A DNA stretch of 64,000 nucleotides, from positions 62,001 through 126,000 of the forward strand of contig NZ_BMRM01000010.1 of NCBI RefSeq assembly GCF_014648635.1, in the 5' to 3' direction. The stretch is from Streptomyces cinerochromogenes. GTDB lineage: Bacteria; Actinomycetota; Actinomycetes; Streptomycetales; Streptomycetaceae. Made by a program: the position numbers and the translations under genes. This document shows positions 38,620-47,842 of the stretch, piece after piece. The number at the start of each line of letters is the position of its first letter. Position 1 is the stretch's first letter. The notes under the pieces are model-generated. The model worked only from the letters and a program-made list of their open reading frames with translations, had not been told where the DNA came from and ran no database searches.

Positions 38620-41600
38620 TCAGTCCGGCAGCAGCCGTACGACCGTGCGCTCCAGGCGGGGCAGGGTGCGCTGCCCCGCCAGGGCCAGGGCGATCGCGGC
38701 CACCACCCCGGCCCAGGCGACCGGGCCGAGCGGGGTGCAGCCGACCGCGTGGCTGACGCCCGGGGTCTGGACCACGGCCACCAGGGCCAGCGCGGAGCCC
38801 AGCGAGGTGACCTGCACCAGACGGCTGTCGCGCCGGTCCAGCAGGGTCTGCACCAGCTGGGTGCCGACCACCCCGCACAGCGCCATGGTGCTGGAGCGGC
38901 GGGCGGTACCCGGGGTGAAGCGGCCGATCAGCCAGGCCGTGACCGCGCCCAGGCAGGTGGTCAGGGCCCGGTGCCGGATCTGCCGCAGCAGCGGGTCGCC
39001 CAGCACCCCGGCCGCCTCCTCCACGTGCTCCAGGTCCGCCTCGTCCTCCTTCTCCGTCACCGCCACCGCCATCGACGGGAACAGGTCGGTGAAGAGGTTC
39101 ACCATGAGCATCTGCCGGGTGGACAGCGGCGCCCGCCCGGACAGCAGGGTGCCGAGGATGCCGAACCCGACCTCGCCCGCGTTGCCGCCGATCAGGATGG
39201 CGATCGCGTCCGCCACGCTGTGCCACAGCGCGCGGCCCTCGCCGACCGCGTCGATCAGCACCGTCAGGTCGTCGTCGGTCAGCACGATGTCCGCGGCGTT
39301 GCGCGCGGCGGCCGAACCCCGCGCGTTGATCCCGACGCCGATGTCGGCGGCACGGATGGCCGCGGCGTCGTTGGCACCGTCGCCGACCATGCCGACCACC
39401 CGGCCCGCGTCCCGCAGCGCCTCCACGACCTGGAGCTTCTGCTCGGGCGCCACGCGGGCCACCACTCCCGCGTCGCGCAGCATCCGGGCCCGCGTCGCGC
39501 GGTCGGCCGCGGCCAGCTCGTCGCCGGTGACCACCACGGTGTCCTCGGGCCAGCCCAGGTCGGCGGCGATGGCCCGCGCGGTCTGCGGATGGTCGCCGGT
39601 GAGCATGACGGGGCGTACGCCCGCCCCGTTCAACCCGTGCACCAGGGCCGTGGAGGTCTCCCGCGGTACGTCGGACAGCGCCAGCAGACCGGTGAACTCC
39701 AGGTCCCTGAGCGGCTGTTCGAGGACGTCCTCCTCCTGCTCGCCCGGGCCGAGCCGGCGTTCGGCGACCGCCAGCACCCGCAGCCCGGCCCCGGCCAGCG
39801 CGTGCGCGGACTCGGAGGCATGCTCCGGCAGACCGGAGCAGCCCGGAAGGACGGTTTCCGGAGCGCCCTTGACCACCAGCACGGGCGGGCCGTCCCCGAC
39901 CCGGCCGACGGCGGCGGCGTACCCGCGCGCGGCCTCGAACGGCAGGTCGGCGAGCTGGGTCCAGTCCGGGTCGGGCGGCGCCGCGGCCAGGACGGCCTCG
40001 TCGGTGGCGTGCACCGGCCGGTCGGAGCCGCCGTTCAGCCGCGGGCAGGCCCGCGCGGCGGCGCGGACGGTCTCCACGGAACCGGCGTCGTCCACCGGGC
40101 GGACCGTGCCCTCGACGTCGGAGGTGCGCACCAGCCGCAGCCGGTTCTCGGTGAGCGTGCCGGTCTTGTCGAAGCAGATGGTGTCCATGCGGCCCAGCGC
40201 CTCCAGCGTGCGCGGGGTGCGGACCAGGACACCGCCCCGGCTCAGCCGCCGGGCGGCCGCCAGCTGCGCCACCGTCGCCACCAGCGGCAGCCCTTCCGGT
40301 ACGGCCGCCACGGCCACCGCGACCCCGCCGCTGACCGCCTCGCGGATCGGGGTGCCGCGCAGCAGCGCGAGACCGGTGACGGCGGCACCGCCCGCGAGGG
40401 TCAGCGGCAGTGCCTTGCGGGTGAGTTCCTGGAGCCTGGCCTGGACACCGGCGGCCGGGGGCGTGCGGGCGGCGAGGTGCACCGCGCGGGCGGCCTCGGT
40501 GCTCTCCCCGATGTCGACGACGACGGCCCGCGCCTCCCCCGCCACCACGGTCGTCCCCTCGAAGACCATGCAGCGCCGGTCGGCGACGGCGGCGTGCGGG
40601 GTGGGATCCGTCTGCTTCTCCACCGGCAGCGACTCACCGGTCAGGGCGGACTCGTCCACCTCCAGCCCCTCCTGCCACAGCAGCCGGGCGTCGGCGGGCA
40701 CCACGTCGTCCCCCTTGAGCTGGATCACGTCGCCCGGCCGGAGCCGGCCCGCCTCCACCGTGCGGGTGCCTCCGGCGGGGGCCTCGGTCTCCGGCGGTAC
40801 CACGCGCGCCTTCTGCTTCTGCTCGGCGACCAGACCGGACAGCGCCCGCTCGGCCCGCAGCCGCTGGACACCGCCGACCAGGGCGTTCAGGTCGAGGGCG
40901 CCGACGACGAGCAGCGCGTCCACGACGGAGCCGAGGATCGCCGACGCGGCGGAACCCACGGCCAGGACCGGGGTGAGCGGGTCCTGGAGTTCCCCGCGGA
41001 CGGCCCGGCCGAGCCGGTAGGACCAGCGGACCGGCGCGGCGGCCGGATGCCCGGTGACCCCCTCGGCCGTCTTGCGCAGCCGCGTGGTCAGCGTGTCGAA
41101 CGCGCCGGGCTCGGCGACCGGTTGGTGTGCCAGCCGGTCCTGGGCCTGCTCCGGGTCCAGCTCGTGCCAGTGCACCCGGGGGCGCGGGTGCGGGGCACGG
41201 GCCGTCGCCACCCCGAGCGCCGCCCGCGCCCCGGACAGCAGCGCCGCCGCGGCGCCCGCGTCGACGGGCGCGTGTCGCAGCCCCGGCAGCACGGACCGGC
41301 GGCCGCCTCCGCCGCCGGACTCGCCGATGGCGACGAGCAGCCCGGACAGCGCGGCTCCGGAGCGGGCCAGGGTCTGGGCCCGGTGGCCGACCCGGCGGGC
41401 GGCCGGCACCGCGGTCAGCACCCGCCACACGTCGGGCAGTCCGTGCAGGGCGAGGATGTCCGCGCCCCACACCACCGCCCCGCCCCGGTCGGTCAGGGCG
41501 AGGGCGATGTCGGCGGCACGCAGCGCGCCCAGCACGTCGTGTTCGTCGGCCGACCCGACCCGGGCGACCGCGAGCACGGCTCCCTCGTCGCCGCGCGCCT

Positions 41601-42918
41601 CGTACACCACGTCGTCCAGCGGCCGTCGGGCGTCGACGACCTGGTCGGCGAGGCCGGTGAAGTCCTCCAGCGCCGGATCGTCCACGAGCACGACCCGGAG
41701 TCCGGCCCGGCGGGCCGCGTCCAGCACCGGCTCGGCCCACGGGTCGGGCTCGCCGTCCTCGGTGCGCAGGGCGCTCGGGTGCAGCACGACCGTGCCGGCC
41801 ATCTCCAGCTGACGCAGCCGCTCCGGGTCGCGGACCAGGACGCCGGTGCGGGCCAGGGCGGCACTGAGCAGGGCGTGGAAGGCGGCGGGGCCGTAGCGGG
41901 CGGCCTTCGGGGAGCCGGCCAGCACCGCCTCCGCGGCCTCGGCGGCGTCGTGCTTGACCAGCAGGGTGGCCGCCGCGCCCAGCAGGCTCCCGGCGGAGGC
42001 GTGGGCCGCGTACTCCTGGGCCGGGGAGACGCGCAGCGGCGGGCGCGGCGGGTCGTCCGCGCTCGCGCCGAGGCTGACCCGGTCGGGGCCGATCAGCCGG
42101 TCGTGCACCGTGTCGAAGGCGGCCGAGCGGGCCACCGTCTCGACCACCTGACAGGTCCGCAGGGCGCCGTCGAGCACCAGGGAGGTGGGGGTCTGGCCGG
42201 CGCCGTGCACGGCCGCGTTGGCGCAGGCCAGCACCAGGTCCATCGGGGCGTCGCCGATCCGGGCGCGCAGCCAGGCACGGAAGCGCGGGTTCTCCCGCAG
42301 CAGGGTCACGACCGCGGTCACCATCCGCGGCGAGGGCGGCAGCCGCAGCGCGTACGCGGAGAGGGCCACGGCGATGCCGACGCCGTCGGCGGCGAGCGTG
42401 GCCGCCGCGGCCCGCACCCCGGCCGGGTCGGCCGGATGCGTGGTCTCCTCCACGTCTCCGGCCGCCAGGACGAGGCCGTGCCGCTCGGCGAGGGCGGACG
42501 CGTGCTCCACGACCCGGTCGGCGGCCTCCTCACCGGTCGCGGTCACCACCAGGCGGGCGAGGCCCTGGTCCCAGTAGGCGACGAGCACGTCGGGGTGCTC
42601 CGCCAGGGACTCGGCCAGCCGACGCGCCAGATGAGCCGTGCCACCGGCGTGCAGCGCCTGCTCCTGGTCCAGGGGCCGCACCGCCAGGTGGGCGCGGGCA
42701 CCGGACCGCCAGTGGTCTCCAGCGCCGGGCAGCGCGTTGCGGGCCACCCGCGCCACCCGGGCGACGGTGTCCGCGCCGCGCACACCGGCCCGCGCCGTTC
42801 CGGCGGCGGCACCGGCGGCCAGTCCGACCGCCGGTGCCGCCGCCCGCGCGAGCAGGCGGGGTGCCGCGGGCAGCAGCCGGGCGGCGGCACGCGGAGCCGT
42901 CAGCACACCGAGCACCAT
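38620..42918 (-). CDS. Large CtpI-like cation-translocating P-type ATPase
   Basis: The 1432-residue protein is about twice the length of ordinary bacterial P-type ATPases. The first about 650 residues are a low-complexity Ala/Arg/Leu-rich region with probable membrane segments and degenerate ATPase-like elements. The C-terminal about 780 residues form the pump: the actuator with DESALTGESLPVEK, helix 4 with AAVPEGLP, the phosphorylation motif CFDKTGTLTEN with Asp917, the nucleotide domain with VVKGAPE, and MLTGDHPQTA and VGMVGDGANDAAAIR. PEGLP suggests a divalent or other hard cation, similar to mycobacterial CtpI; the ion is unknown. GAGGAGG sets the ATG at 42918, 7 nt after the small partner gene. 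Confidence 0.9.
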   Translation of the reverse strand: MVLGVLTAPRAAARLLPAAPRLLARAAAPAVGLAAGAAAGTARAGVRGADTVARVARVARNALPGAGDHWRSGARAHLAVRPLDQEQALHAGGTAHLARRLAESLAEHPDVLVAYWDQGLARLVVTATGEEAADRVVEHASALAERHGLVLAAGDVEETTHPADPAGVRAAAATLAADGVGIAVALSAYALRLPPSPRMVTAVVTLLRENPRFRAWLRARIGDAPMDLVLACANAAVHGAGQTPTSLVLDGALRTCQVVETVARSAAFDTVHDRLIGPDRVSLGASADDPPRPPLRVSPAQEYAAHASAGSLLGAAATLLVKHDAAEAAEAVLAGSPKAARYGPAAFHALLSAALARTGVLVRDPERLRQLEMAGTVVLHPSALRTEDGEPDPWAEPVLDAARRAGLRVVLVDDPALEDFTGLADQVVDARRPLDDVVYEARGDEGAVLAVARVGSADEHDVLGALRAADIALALTDRGGAVVWGADILALHGLPDVWRVLTAVPAARRVGHRAQTLARSGAALSGLLVAIGESGGGGGRRSVLPGLRHAPVDAGAAAALLSGARAALGVATARAPHPRPRVHWHELDPEQAQDRLAHQPVAEPGAFDTLTTRLRKTAEGVTGHPAAAPVRWSYRLGRAVRGELQDPLTPVLAVGSAASAILGSVVDALLVVGALDLNALVGGVQRLRAERALSGLVAEQKQKARVVPPETEAPAGGTRTVEAGRLRPGDVIQLKGDDVVPADARLLWQEGLEVDESALTGESLPVEKQTDPTPHAAVADRRCMVFEGTTVVAGEARAVVVDIGESTEAARAVHLAARTPPAAGVQARLQELTRKALPLTLAGGAAVTGLALLRGTPIREAVSGGVAVAVAAVPEGLPLVATVAQLAAARRLSRGGVLVRTPRTLEALGRMDTICFDKTGTLTENRLRLVRTSDVEGTVRPVDDAGSVETVRAAARACPRLNGGSDRPVHATDEAVLAAAPPDPDWTQLADLPFEAARGYAAAVGRVGDGPPVLVVKGAPETVLPGCSGLPEHASESAHALAGAGLRVLAVAERRLGPGEQEEDVLEQPLRDLEFTGLLALSDVPRETSTALVHGLNGAGVRPVMLTGDHPQTARAIAADLGWPEDTVVVTGDELAAADRATRARMLRDAGVVARVAPEQKLQVVEALRDAGRVVGMVGDGANDAAAIRAADIGVGINARGSAAARNAADIVLTDDDLTVLIDAVGEGRALWHSVADAIAILIGGNAGEVGFGILGTLLSGRAPLSTRQMLMVNLFTDLFPSMAVAVTEKEDEADLEHVEEAAGVLGDPLLRQIRHRALTTCLGAVTAWLIGRFTPGTARRSSTMALCGVVGTQLVQTLLDRRDSRLVQVTSLGSALALVAVVQTPGVSHAVGCTPLGPVAWAGVVAAIALALAGQRTLPRLERTVVRLLPD

Positions 42919-42925
42919 GACCTCC

Positions 42926-43468
42926 TCAGAGCGTGGTGCGGTCGGGCCGCGCGGTCGGCCCGAGGGGACCGGAGGACGTCCTGCCGGCCGACGCCCGGGC
43001 GCCGGGGGACGCCTCGGGGGGACCTGCCGCCTCCGTGTGACCGGGCCGGCCGGACTCCTCGGCCGGTCCGGGAGTCGCGGTACGGCCCGGGGCCCGGCCT
43101 TCCGCCGGAGTCCCGGCGGAACCGCCGGCGCCGGACCTGAGGGCCGCGGTGCCGAGGTCGTGCGCGGGTTCGGGCTGTGCCGCGCCCGCGTCCGCCGCGA
43201 CCGCGGGCCGGCCGGGGCGGGGCTGGGTGAGCCAGGCCACCGCGGCGCCGGTGACGGCGACGGGCCACTCCACCACGCCCGCGGCACCGAGCAGACCGGC
43301 CCCCGCGTACACCGCCATGCGCCGCCCGCGCGGCGAGACCGCGCCGACCTTGTCCAGTGTTCCCTCCGCGGCCCTGCTCACCGTTCCGGCGCCGGGCACC
43401 CTGCGCAGTACCGAGGCCGCGCCGCGCAGGGGCGCCGTGAGGGCCGACGACGACTTCTGCTCAGCCAT
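42926..43468 (-). CDS. Small protein cotranscribed with the P-type ATPase
   Basis: The 180-residue protein begins MAEQKSSSALTAPLRGAASV, has an amphipathic Arg-rich segment, one or two hydrophobic stretches (AVYAGAGLLGAAGVVEWPVA, VTGAAVAWLTQPRPG) and then a Pro/Gly/Ala-rich, probably disordered tail. GAGGAGA precedes the ATG, and the ATPase begins 7 nt after its stop. I know no function. It may be an accessory membrane subunit of the pump. Confidence 0.65.
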   Translation of the reverse strand: MAEQKSSSALTAPLRGAASVLRRVPGAGTVSRAAEGTLDKVGAVSPRGRRMAVYAGAGLLGAAGVVEWPVAVTGAAVAWLTQPRPGRPAVAADAGAAQPEPAHDLGTAALRSGAGGSAGTPAEGRAPGRTATPGPAEESGRPGHTEAAGPPEASPGARASAGRTSSGPLGPTARPDRTTL

Positions 43469-43624
43469 GACTCTCCTCGGATGAGATCCGTCTTGCGTGC
43501 CCCACCGAGTGCCCGCGACCGTGCTGGTCATCCCCTTTTTCCCCGGGGAAGGCCACCTCTTCCCAGGGAACGCCACGGATCCCTCCGACGCCACCCGCCC
43601 CTGCCGGACGTGTGACCGGACGGA

Positions 43625-44980
43625 TCACGACGCGTGCCGGAACAACCCCTCGGGCACGGCCGCGGCGAGGACCCGGTACCCCGCGGGATTGAGGTGCAGC
43701 CAGTCCCCGACGTGCAGGGCGGGCAGCAGCCGGTCGGGGGCCTCGGGGTCCCGTACCGCCCGGTCGAAGTCGATCACCGCGTCGAAGTGGCCGGGGGTGC
43801 GGATCCAGGCGTTGACGCGCTGCCGGGCGGCCTCCCGTTCACCCGCCGGGTCGTCGTACGGGGTGTTGCCGCCGAACGGGGTGATGGTCGCGCCGTAGAC
43901 CCGGATGCCCTGGGCGTGGGCGCGGACGACGATCTGCCGGTACCCGGCGATCAGGTCGTCGGCCGCCGCCCGCTGCGCCTCGGGGGTGGCGTCCGCGGTA
44001 CCGATGTCGTTGACGCCCTCGAAGAGGATCAGCCAGGCCACTCCGCTGCGGGAGAGGACGTCCCGGTCGAGGCGGGCGAGCACGTTGGGGCCGAGTCCGT
44101 CGTTGAGGACGCGGTTGCCGCCGGCCGCCTGGTTGAGGACGGCGAGGTCCGCCGTGGCCGGGTTGCTGTGGAGGCGGTCGTAGAACTGGTCGGGCCAGCG
44201 GTCGTTGCCGTTGGTGGTGGAGCCGCGTCCGTCGGTGAGGGAGTCGCCGACGAGGGCCACCGCCCGGGTGCGGCCGGGTGCCAGCACCTCGACGTCGCTG
44301 AGCAGGTACCAGTGGTCGACGGCGGTCGCGCCCGCCAGGTCCGCGTCGCGCGTGTGGTCGCCGTGGACGAGGTACGACGTGGTGCGCGAGCCGGGGTGGG
44401 AGGTGAGCGCGAGCGAGGCCTGGCCGCGTGCGGTGTACGCCGTCACGGTCAGCTCGGATCCCGCGCGCAGCTCGAAGTCCAGCGGGTCGGAGACCATCTG
44501 CGCGCCGACCGGGACGGTGACGGAGTCCCGGCCCGCGAAGGTGACCCGGCGCAGGCTCCCCGGCTCGACCGCGCTGACACCGGCCCTCCCGCCGCGGGGC
44601 AGGGCCACGGTGACGGCGGTGAGCGGCAGCGGGGTGTCGCCGTACGCGTTGGAGAAGCGCAGCCGGATCCGGGTACCGGCGGCGGTGACGCGCACCGTCT
44701 GCCGCAGGGTGGTGTCCACGAGCACCGACTTCTCCCCGGTGTACGGCGCGGGCGGCAGGTTGGCGGGCTCGGTCAGCTGGGGCATACCGGTCCAGGTGTT
44801 CACCCAGTGCCGTCCGGCCCCGTCCGCGGCACCACCCGAAGCCGGCCCGGCTGGAGCCGGCCCTGCCGGAGCCGGCCTGGTGACCAGCGCGGTGAGCGCG
44901 GAGGCCGACACGGCGAGGGCGAGGACGAGGACGACGGTGCCGAGCAGGGTGGCGAACGGCGTTCTGCGGGGCGGCTTCAC
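43625..44980 (-). CDS. Secreted or membrane-anchored SGNH/GDSL hydrolase
   Basis: The 451-residue protein has an N-terminal hydrophobic signal/anchor (LGTVVLVLALAVSASALTAL) and a Pro/Gly linker. An N-terminal beta-rich domain follows (residues about 60-220). The SGNH domain shows ALVGDSLTDG (block I Ser), NQAAGGNRVLNDG, FEGVNDIG (block III Asn-Asp) and DWLHLNPAGY (catalytic Asp and His). It is an esterase or carbohydrate deacetylase-like enzyme, perhaps on plant material given the neighbouring CBM2 esterase and pectate lyase. Translation starts at a GTG (44980) after GAGAGG. Confidence 0.88.
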   Translation of the reverse strand: MKPPRRTPFATLLGTVVLVLALAVSASALTALVTRPAPAGPAPAGPASGGAADGAGRHWVNTWTGMPQLTEPANLPPAPYTGEKSVLVDTTLRQTVRVTAAGTRIRLRFSNAYGDTPLPLTAVTVALPRGGRAGVSAVEPGSLRRVTFAGRDSVTVPVGAQMVSDPLDFELRAGSELTVTAYTARGQASLALTSHPGSRTTSYLVHGDHTRDADLAGATAVDHWYLLSDVEVLAPGRTRAVALVGDSLTDGRGSTTNGNDRWPDQFYDRLHSNPATADLAVLNQAAGGNRVLNDGLGPNVLARLDRDVLSRSGVAWLILFEGVNDIGTADATPEAQRAAADDLIAGYRQIVVRAHAQGIRVYGATITPFGGNTPYDDPAGEREAARQRVNAWIRTPGHFDAVIDFDRAVRDPEAPDRLLPALHVGDWLHLNPAGYRVLAAAVPEGLFRHAS

Positions 44981-44989
44981 GGAGACCTC

Positions 44990-45062
44990 TCGGGGGTGCG
45001 GGGGGACCAGGGGCGGTGGTGCGGGGGCCGGGGACCAGGGGCGCGGGGGGCCGGGGGGAGGC
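44990..45062. repeat. G-rich tract with repeated GGGGACCAGGGGCG
   Basis: The plus strand is almost pure G-runs, with two copies of GGGGACCAGGGGCG and stretches of five or six G. It lies upstream of the GDSL hydrolase gene and could form a G-quadruplex on the plus strand or a strong barrier in the template. Confidence 0.6.
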
Positions 45063-45260
45063 GAACGGTGTAGGGCGACCGGTGTAGGGGGCCGAGGAGG
45101 AGAGGCGAGGGCTGCGGGGGCGTGCGGGCGTGCCCGGAGGACCGGCCCGGCCGGGTGCGCCTGCCCGGTCGGGCGGGCCGGCCGAGCCCGCGCCGGAGCG
45201 ACCGAGGCGGCCCGCCCGGACGCCCCCGCACCACCCGACCGGTCCGGCGCGCGGTTCTCG

Positions 45261-46574
45261 TCAGCCGGCCGTGCAGGCCGTGCCGTTGAGGCTGTACGCG
45301 CTCGGTGTCGCGCTGTTGCCGGTGTGCGTGGCCTGGTAGCCGAGGGTCACGCTCGCGCCGGGGGCGAGGGTGGCGTTGTACGCGGCGTTGGTCGCCGTCA
45401 CCGCGCCGGAGCGGGGGCTGTAGGTGGCGTTCCAGCCGTTGGTGATGGTCTGGCCGGCCGGCAGGGTGAAGCCGAGCTGCCAGCCGTTCAGCGTGGTCGT
45501 ACCGGTGTTGGTGAGGGTCAGGGAGGCGGTCAGACCGGTGCTCCAGGTGCTGGCGCCGGCCGTCACCTTGCAGGCACCGGCGGGCGGCTGGGGTGTGCTG
45601 CCGCCGGCGTCGAGGCCGAAGAACGTGAGCGCCCGGGAGTCCATGACCCGGCTGTAGAAGTCGTGGCCGACGCCCTGGAGGCTGATCGCCTCGACGGGCG
45701 CCCGGTCACCGGTGGCGCCGTAGCGCGTGCGGGTCCAGCCGGAGGCCGGGGTGTCGGTGGCGGCGGGGGTCTGGCTCACACCCAGCACGTTCGTCCACTG
45801 CTTGATCTCCTCCCCGAAGTTGGGATAGCGCAGGGTTTGGTCCTCGGTGCCGTGCCACAGCTGCATCCGCGGGCGCGGACCGGTGTAGCCGGGGTAGGCG
45901 GCACGCACCAGGTCGCCCCACTGCTGCGGGGTGTGGGTCACGGTGCCGCCGGAGCACGCGCTGTTCCACTCGGAGCCGTCGGTGGTGGCGAAGCAGCCGA
46001 AGGGGACCCCGGCGAAGGCGGCGCCCGCGGCGAACACGTCGGGGTAGTCGCCGAGCAGGACGTTGGTCATCATCGCGCCGGAGGAGAGGCCGGTGACGAA
46101 GATCCGGCCGGTGTCGGCGGCGTAGGTGCGGGTCGCCCAGTCGACCATGGAGCGGATGCCGACCGGATCGCTGCCGCCGTCGCGGCGCAGTGCCTGGGGG
46201 GAGGAGACGTCGAAGCACTTGCTGGCGCGGGTCACCGACGGGTACACGACGACGAACCCGTGCTGGTCGGCGAGCTGGGCCCATTCGGTGCCGGAGTACA
46301 TCGCGGAGCCGGAGCCGCCGCACCAGTGCACGGCCACCACGACCGCCGGGTGTGCGGGGAGGTTGTCCGGTACGTAGACGTACATCCGCAGGTTGCTGGG
46401 GTTGGTGCCGAAGCCGGTGACCTCGGTGAGGGTGGCCGTGGGGACGGCCTGGGCCCGGGCGGAGGCGGGGGGCGCGGCGAGGGTGAGTGCCGCGAGGAGC
46501 GGCAGCAGGGCACCGAGGAGGGTGGCAAGTGTCTTGCGGAGGCCGGTGGGCGAGCGGTGCGGTGTGGGGGGCAC
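45261..46574 (-). CDS. Secreted CE1-type esterase (PHB depolymerase family) with CBM2
   Basis: The 437-residue precursor has a signal peptide (LATLLGALLPLLAALTLAAP) and an alpha/beta hydrolase domain with VVVAVHWCGGSG (oxyanion region), FVTGLSSGAMMTNVLL holding the nucleophile in GLSSG, and QLWHGTEDQTL and GVGHDFYSRV for the Asp and His. A short linker (GGSTPQPPAG) joins a C-terminal family 2 carbohydrate-binding module of about 100 residues (TLNGWQLGFTLPAGQTITNG). It is probably an acetylxylan or feruloyl esterase targeted to cellulose. GTG start after AGAAGGGAC. A CebR-like box at 46641-46654 lies upstream. Confidence 0.9.
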   Translation of the reverse strand: MPPTPHRSPTGLRKTLATLLGALLPLLAALTLAAPPASARAQAVPTATLTEVTGFGTNPSNLRMYVYVPDNLPAHPAVVVAVHWCGGSGSAMYSGTEWAQLADQHGFVVVYPSVTRASKCFDVSSPQALRRDGGSDPVGIRSMVDWATRTYAADTGRIFVTGLSSGAMMTNVLLGDYPDVFAAGAAFAGVPFGCFATTDGSEWNSACSGGTVTHTPQQWGDLVRAAYPGYTGPRPRMQLWHGTEDQTLRYPNFGEEIKQWTNVLGVSQTPAATDTPASGWTRTRYGATGDRAPVEAISLQGVGHDFYSRVMDSRALTFFGLDAGGSTPQPPAGACKVTAGASTWSTGLTASLTLTNTGTTTLNGWQLGFTLPAGQTITNGWNATYSPRSGAVTATNAAYNATLAPGASVTLGYQATHTGNSATPSAYSLNGTACTAG

Positions 46575-46640
46575 GTCACTGTCCCTTCTGGGTCGCGGCT
46601 CGTGCGGGGCACCGGCATCGTGGCATGGACACGCAGTCCA

Positions 46641-46654
46641 TGGAAGCGCTCCCA
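46641..46654. promoter_or_regulatory. CebR-like operator
   Basis: TGGAAGCGCTCCCA differs at one position from the Streptomyces CebR consensus TGGGAGCGCTCCCA. CebR is the LacI-family cellobiose-responsive repressor of cellulase genes. The site is 67 bp upstream of the CBM2 esterase GTG, where it would overlap the start of transcription. Confidence 0.7.
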
Positions 46655-46694
46655 CGCCACTTCTCCATGGCCGGAAACAGCCGTGCGTGACGTG

Positions 46695-46723
46695 TTGACT
46701 AGAAAGCGCTTACATTCTACGGT
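46695..46723 (+). promoter_or_regulatory. Pectate lyase promoter with LacI-like palindrome in the spacer
   Basis: TTGACT (46695-46700), a 17-bp spacer and TACGGT (46718-46723) make a good housekeeping-type promoter. The spacer contains GAAAGCGCTTAC with the perfect core AAGCGCTT (46704-46711), the kind of site bound by LacI-family repressors. Confidence 0.6.
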
Positions 46724-46998
46724 CCGTTCATCAGCGTGACCGATGGACGCGACAGCGGGCCGCTTCGGTCACGCGACCTCCGCTCGCGTTCCATATGTGC
46801 GTACGGCGTTCACGTACACAAACCCCTCCCCCAGAGAAGGGGCGCACCCGCATGCACATGAGAGGAATGCCAGGCGCGGCCGACGCGACGCCTGTCGGCT
46901 TCGGCGCGGGGGCGACCGGCGGCGGCACAAGCCGGGACAGTGACGTCGACGGACTCCGACCCCTCTCTGACCCCCACTCGGAAGAAGGCATTCGGGAC

Positions 46999-47787
46999 AT
47001 GACCTCATCGGCAACCGCGCGTGGTCTGCTGGGTGGCCTGGCCACCCTCGGGCTCACGCTTGGCATGATCATGACCTCCGGGGCGCCGGCGGGCGCGGCC
47101 ACCTGGCCGACCCCCAGCGGCAGCCAGGCGGTCTCCGCCACCATCTCCCTGTCCGGCACCAAGGACTACGGGATGAAGCGGCTGTACGGCACCGGCGACC
47201 TCGGCAGCGACAGCCAGGACGAGGACCAGGGCCCCATCCTGGAACTCGCCCCCGGCACGGTCCTGAAGAACGTCGTCATCGGCTCCCCCGCCGCGGACGG
47301 CATCCACTGCCTGGGCAGCTGCACGCTGCAGAACGTGTGGTGGGAGGACGTCGGCGAGGACGCGGCCACCTTCCTCGGCTCGTCCTCGTCCAACGTCTAC
47401 ACCGTCAGCGGCGGCGGGGCGAAGGAGGCCGGCGACAAGGTGTTCCAGTTCAACGGCGCCGGCACGCTGAACGTCTCCGGCTTCGCGGTGAAGAACTTCG
47501 GCACCTTCGCCCGCTCCTGCGGCAACTGCAAGACGCAGTACAAGCGGACGATCAACCTCAGCGGTATCGAGGCGACCTACAAGGGCAACAAGCTCGTCGG
47601 CATCAACACCAACTACGGCGACAGCGCGACCCTGAGGAACATCACCGTCGCCGGGGACACCAGCAAGAAGATCGTTCCCTGCCAGAAGTACATCGGCAAC
47701 AACACGGGCGCCGAGCCGAGCACGAACGGCTCGGGCCCGGACGGCACGTACTGCAAGTACTCCAGCTCGGACATCACGTACAAGTGA
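46999..47787 (+). CDS. Secreted pectate lyase, polysaccharide lyase family 3
   Basis: The 262-residue precursor has a signal peptide (LLGGLATLGLTLGMIMTSGA, cleavage after GAAT-type Ala) and a right-handed beta-helix domain with PL3 hallmarks. These are PILELAPGTVLKNVVIGSPA, ADGIHCLGSCTLQNVWWEDV (acidic calcium-site residues), GDKVFQFNGAGT, and VKNFGTFARSCGNCK followed by RTINLSGIEA. It cleaves de-esterified pectin by beta-elimination, needing calcium. The ATG at 46999 gives a normal signal peptide. An in-frame ATG at 46852 would add 49 residues before it and is less likely. Confidence 0.92.
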   Translation: MTSSATARGLLGGLATLGLTLGMIMTSGAPAGAATWPTPSGSQAVSATISLSGTKDYGMKRLYGTGDLGSDSQDEDQGPILELAPGTVLKNVVIGSPAADGIHCLGSCTLQNVWWEDVGEDAATFLGSSSSNVYTVSGGGAKEAGDKVFQFNGAGTLNVSGFAVKNFGTFARSCGNCKTQYKRTINLSGIEATYKGNKLVGINTNYGDSATLRNITVAGDTSKKIVPCQKYIGNNTGAEPSTNGSGPDGTYCKYSSSDITYK

Positions 47788-47800
47788 GCCCGGGCGGGGG

Positions 47801-47842
47801 GTGACCGTGGGCGGGCCGCGGCGGCGGCCCGCCCACGGTCAC
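47801..47842. terminator. Bidirectional terminator, 19-bp stem
   Basis: GTGACCGTGGGCGGGCCGC (47801-47819) pairs perfectly with 47824-47842 around a 4-nt loop. It starts 13 nt after the pectate lyase stop, and its right arm includes the stop codon of the convergent benE-like gene (47839-47841). Confidence 0.85.

Larger units (their letters stand above)
46575..46998. other. Divergent regulatory region of esterase and pectate lyase genes
   Basis: This 424-bp region holds the CebR-like box (46641-46654) near the esterase, and the rightward promoter (46695-46723) with an AAGCGCTT palindrome in its spacer. A leader of about 270 nt for the pectate lyase then follows, containing CCCCT/AGGGG complementary segments at 46823-46827 and 46838-46842 and an in-frame ATG at 46852. 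Confidence 0.5.

Noticed and set aside
38507..43140. Very long plus-strand open frames opposite the P-type ATPase
   Set aside because: GC-rich DNA leaves antisense frames open. The minus strand carries every P-type ATPase motif in order.
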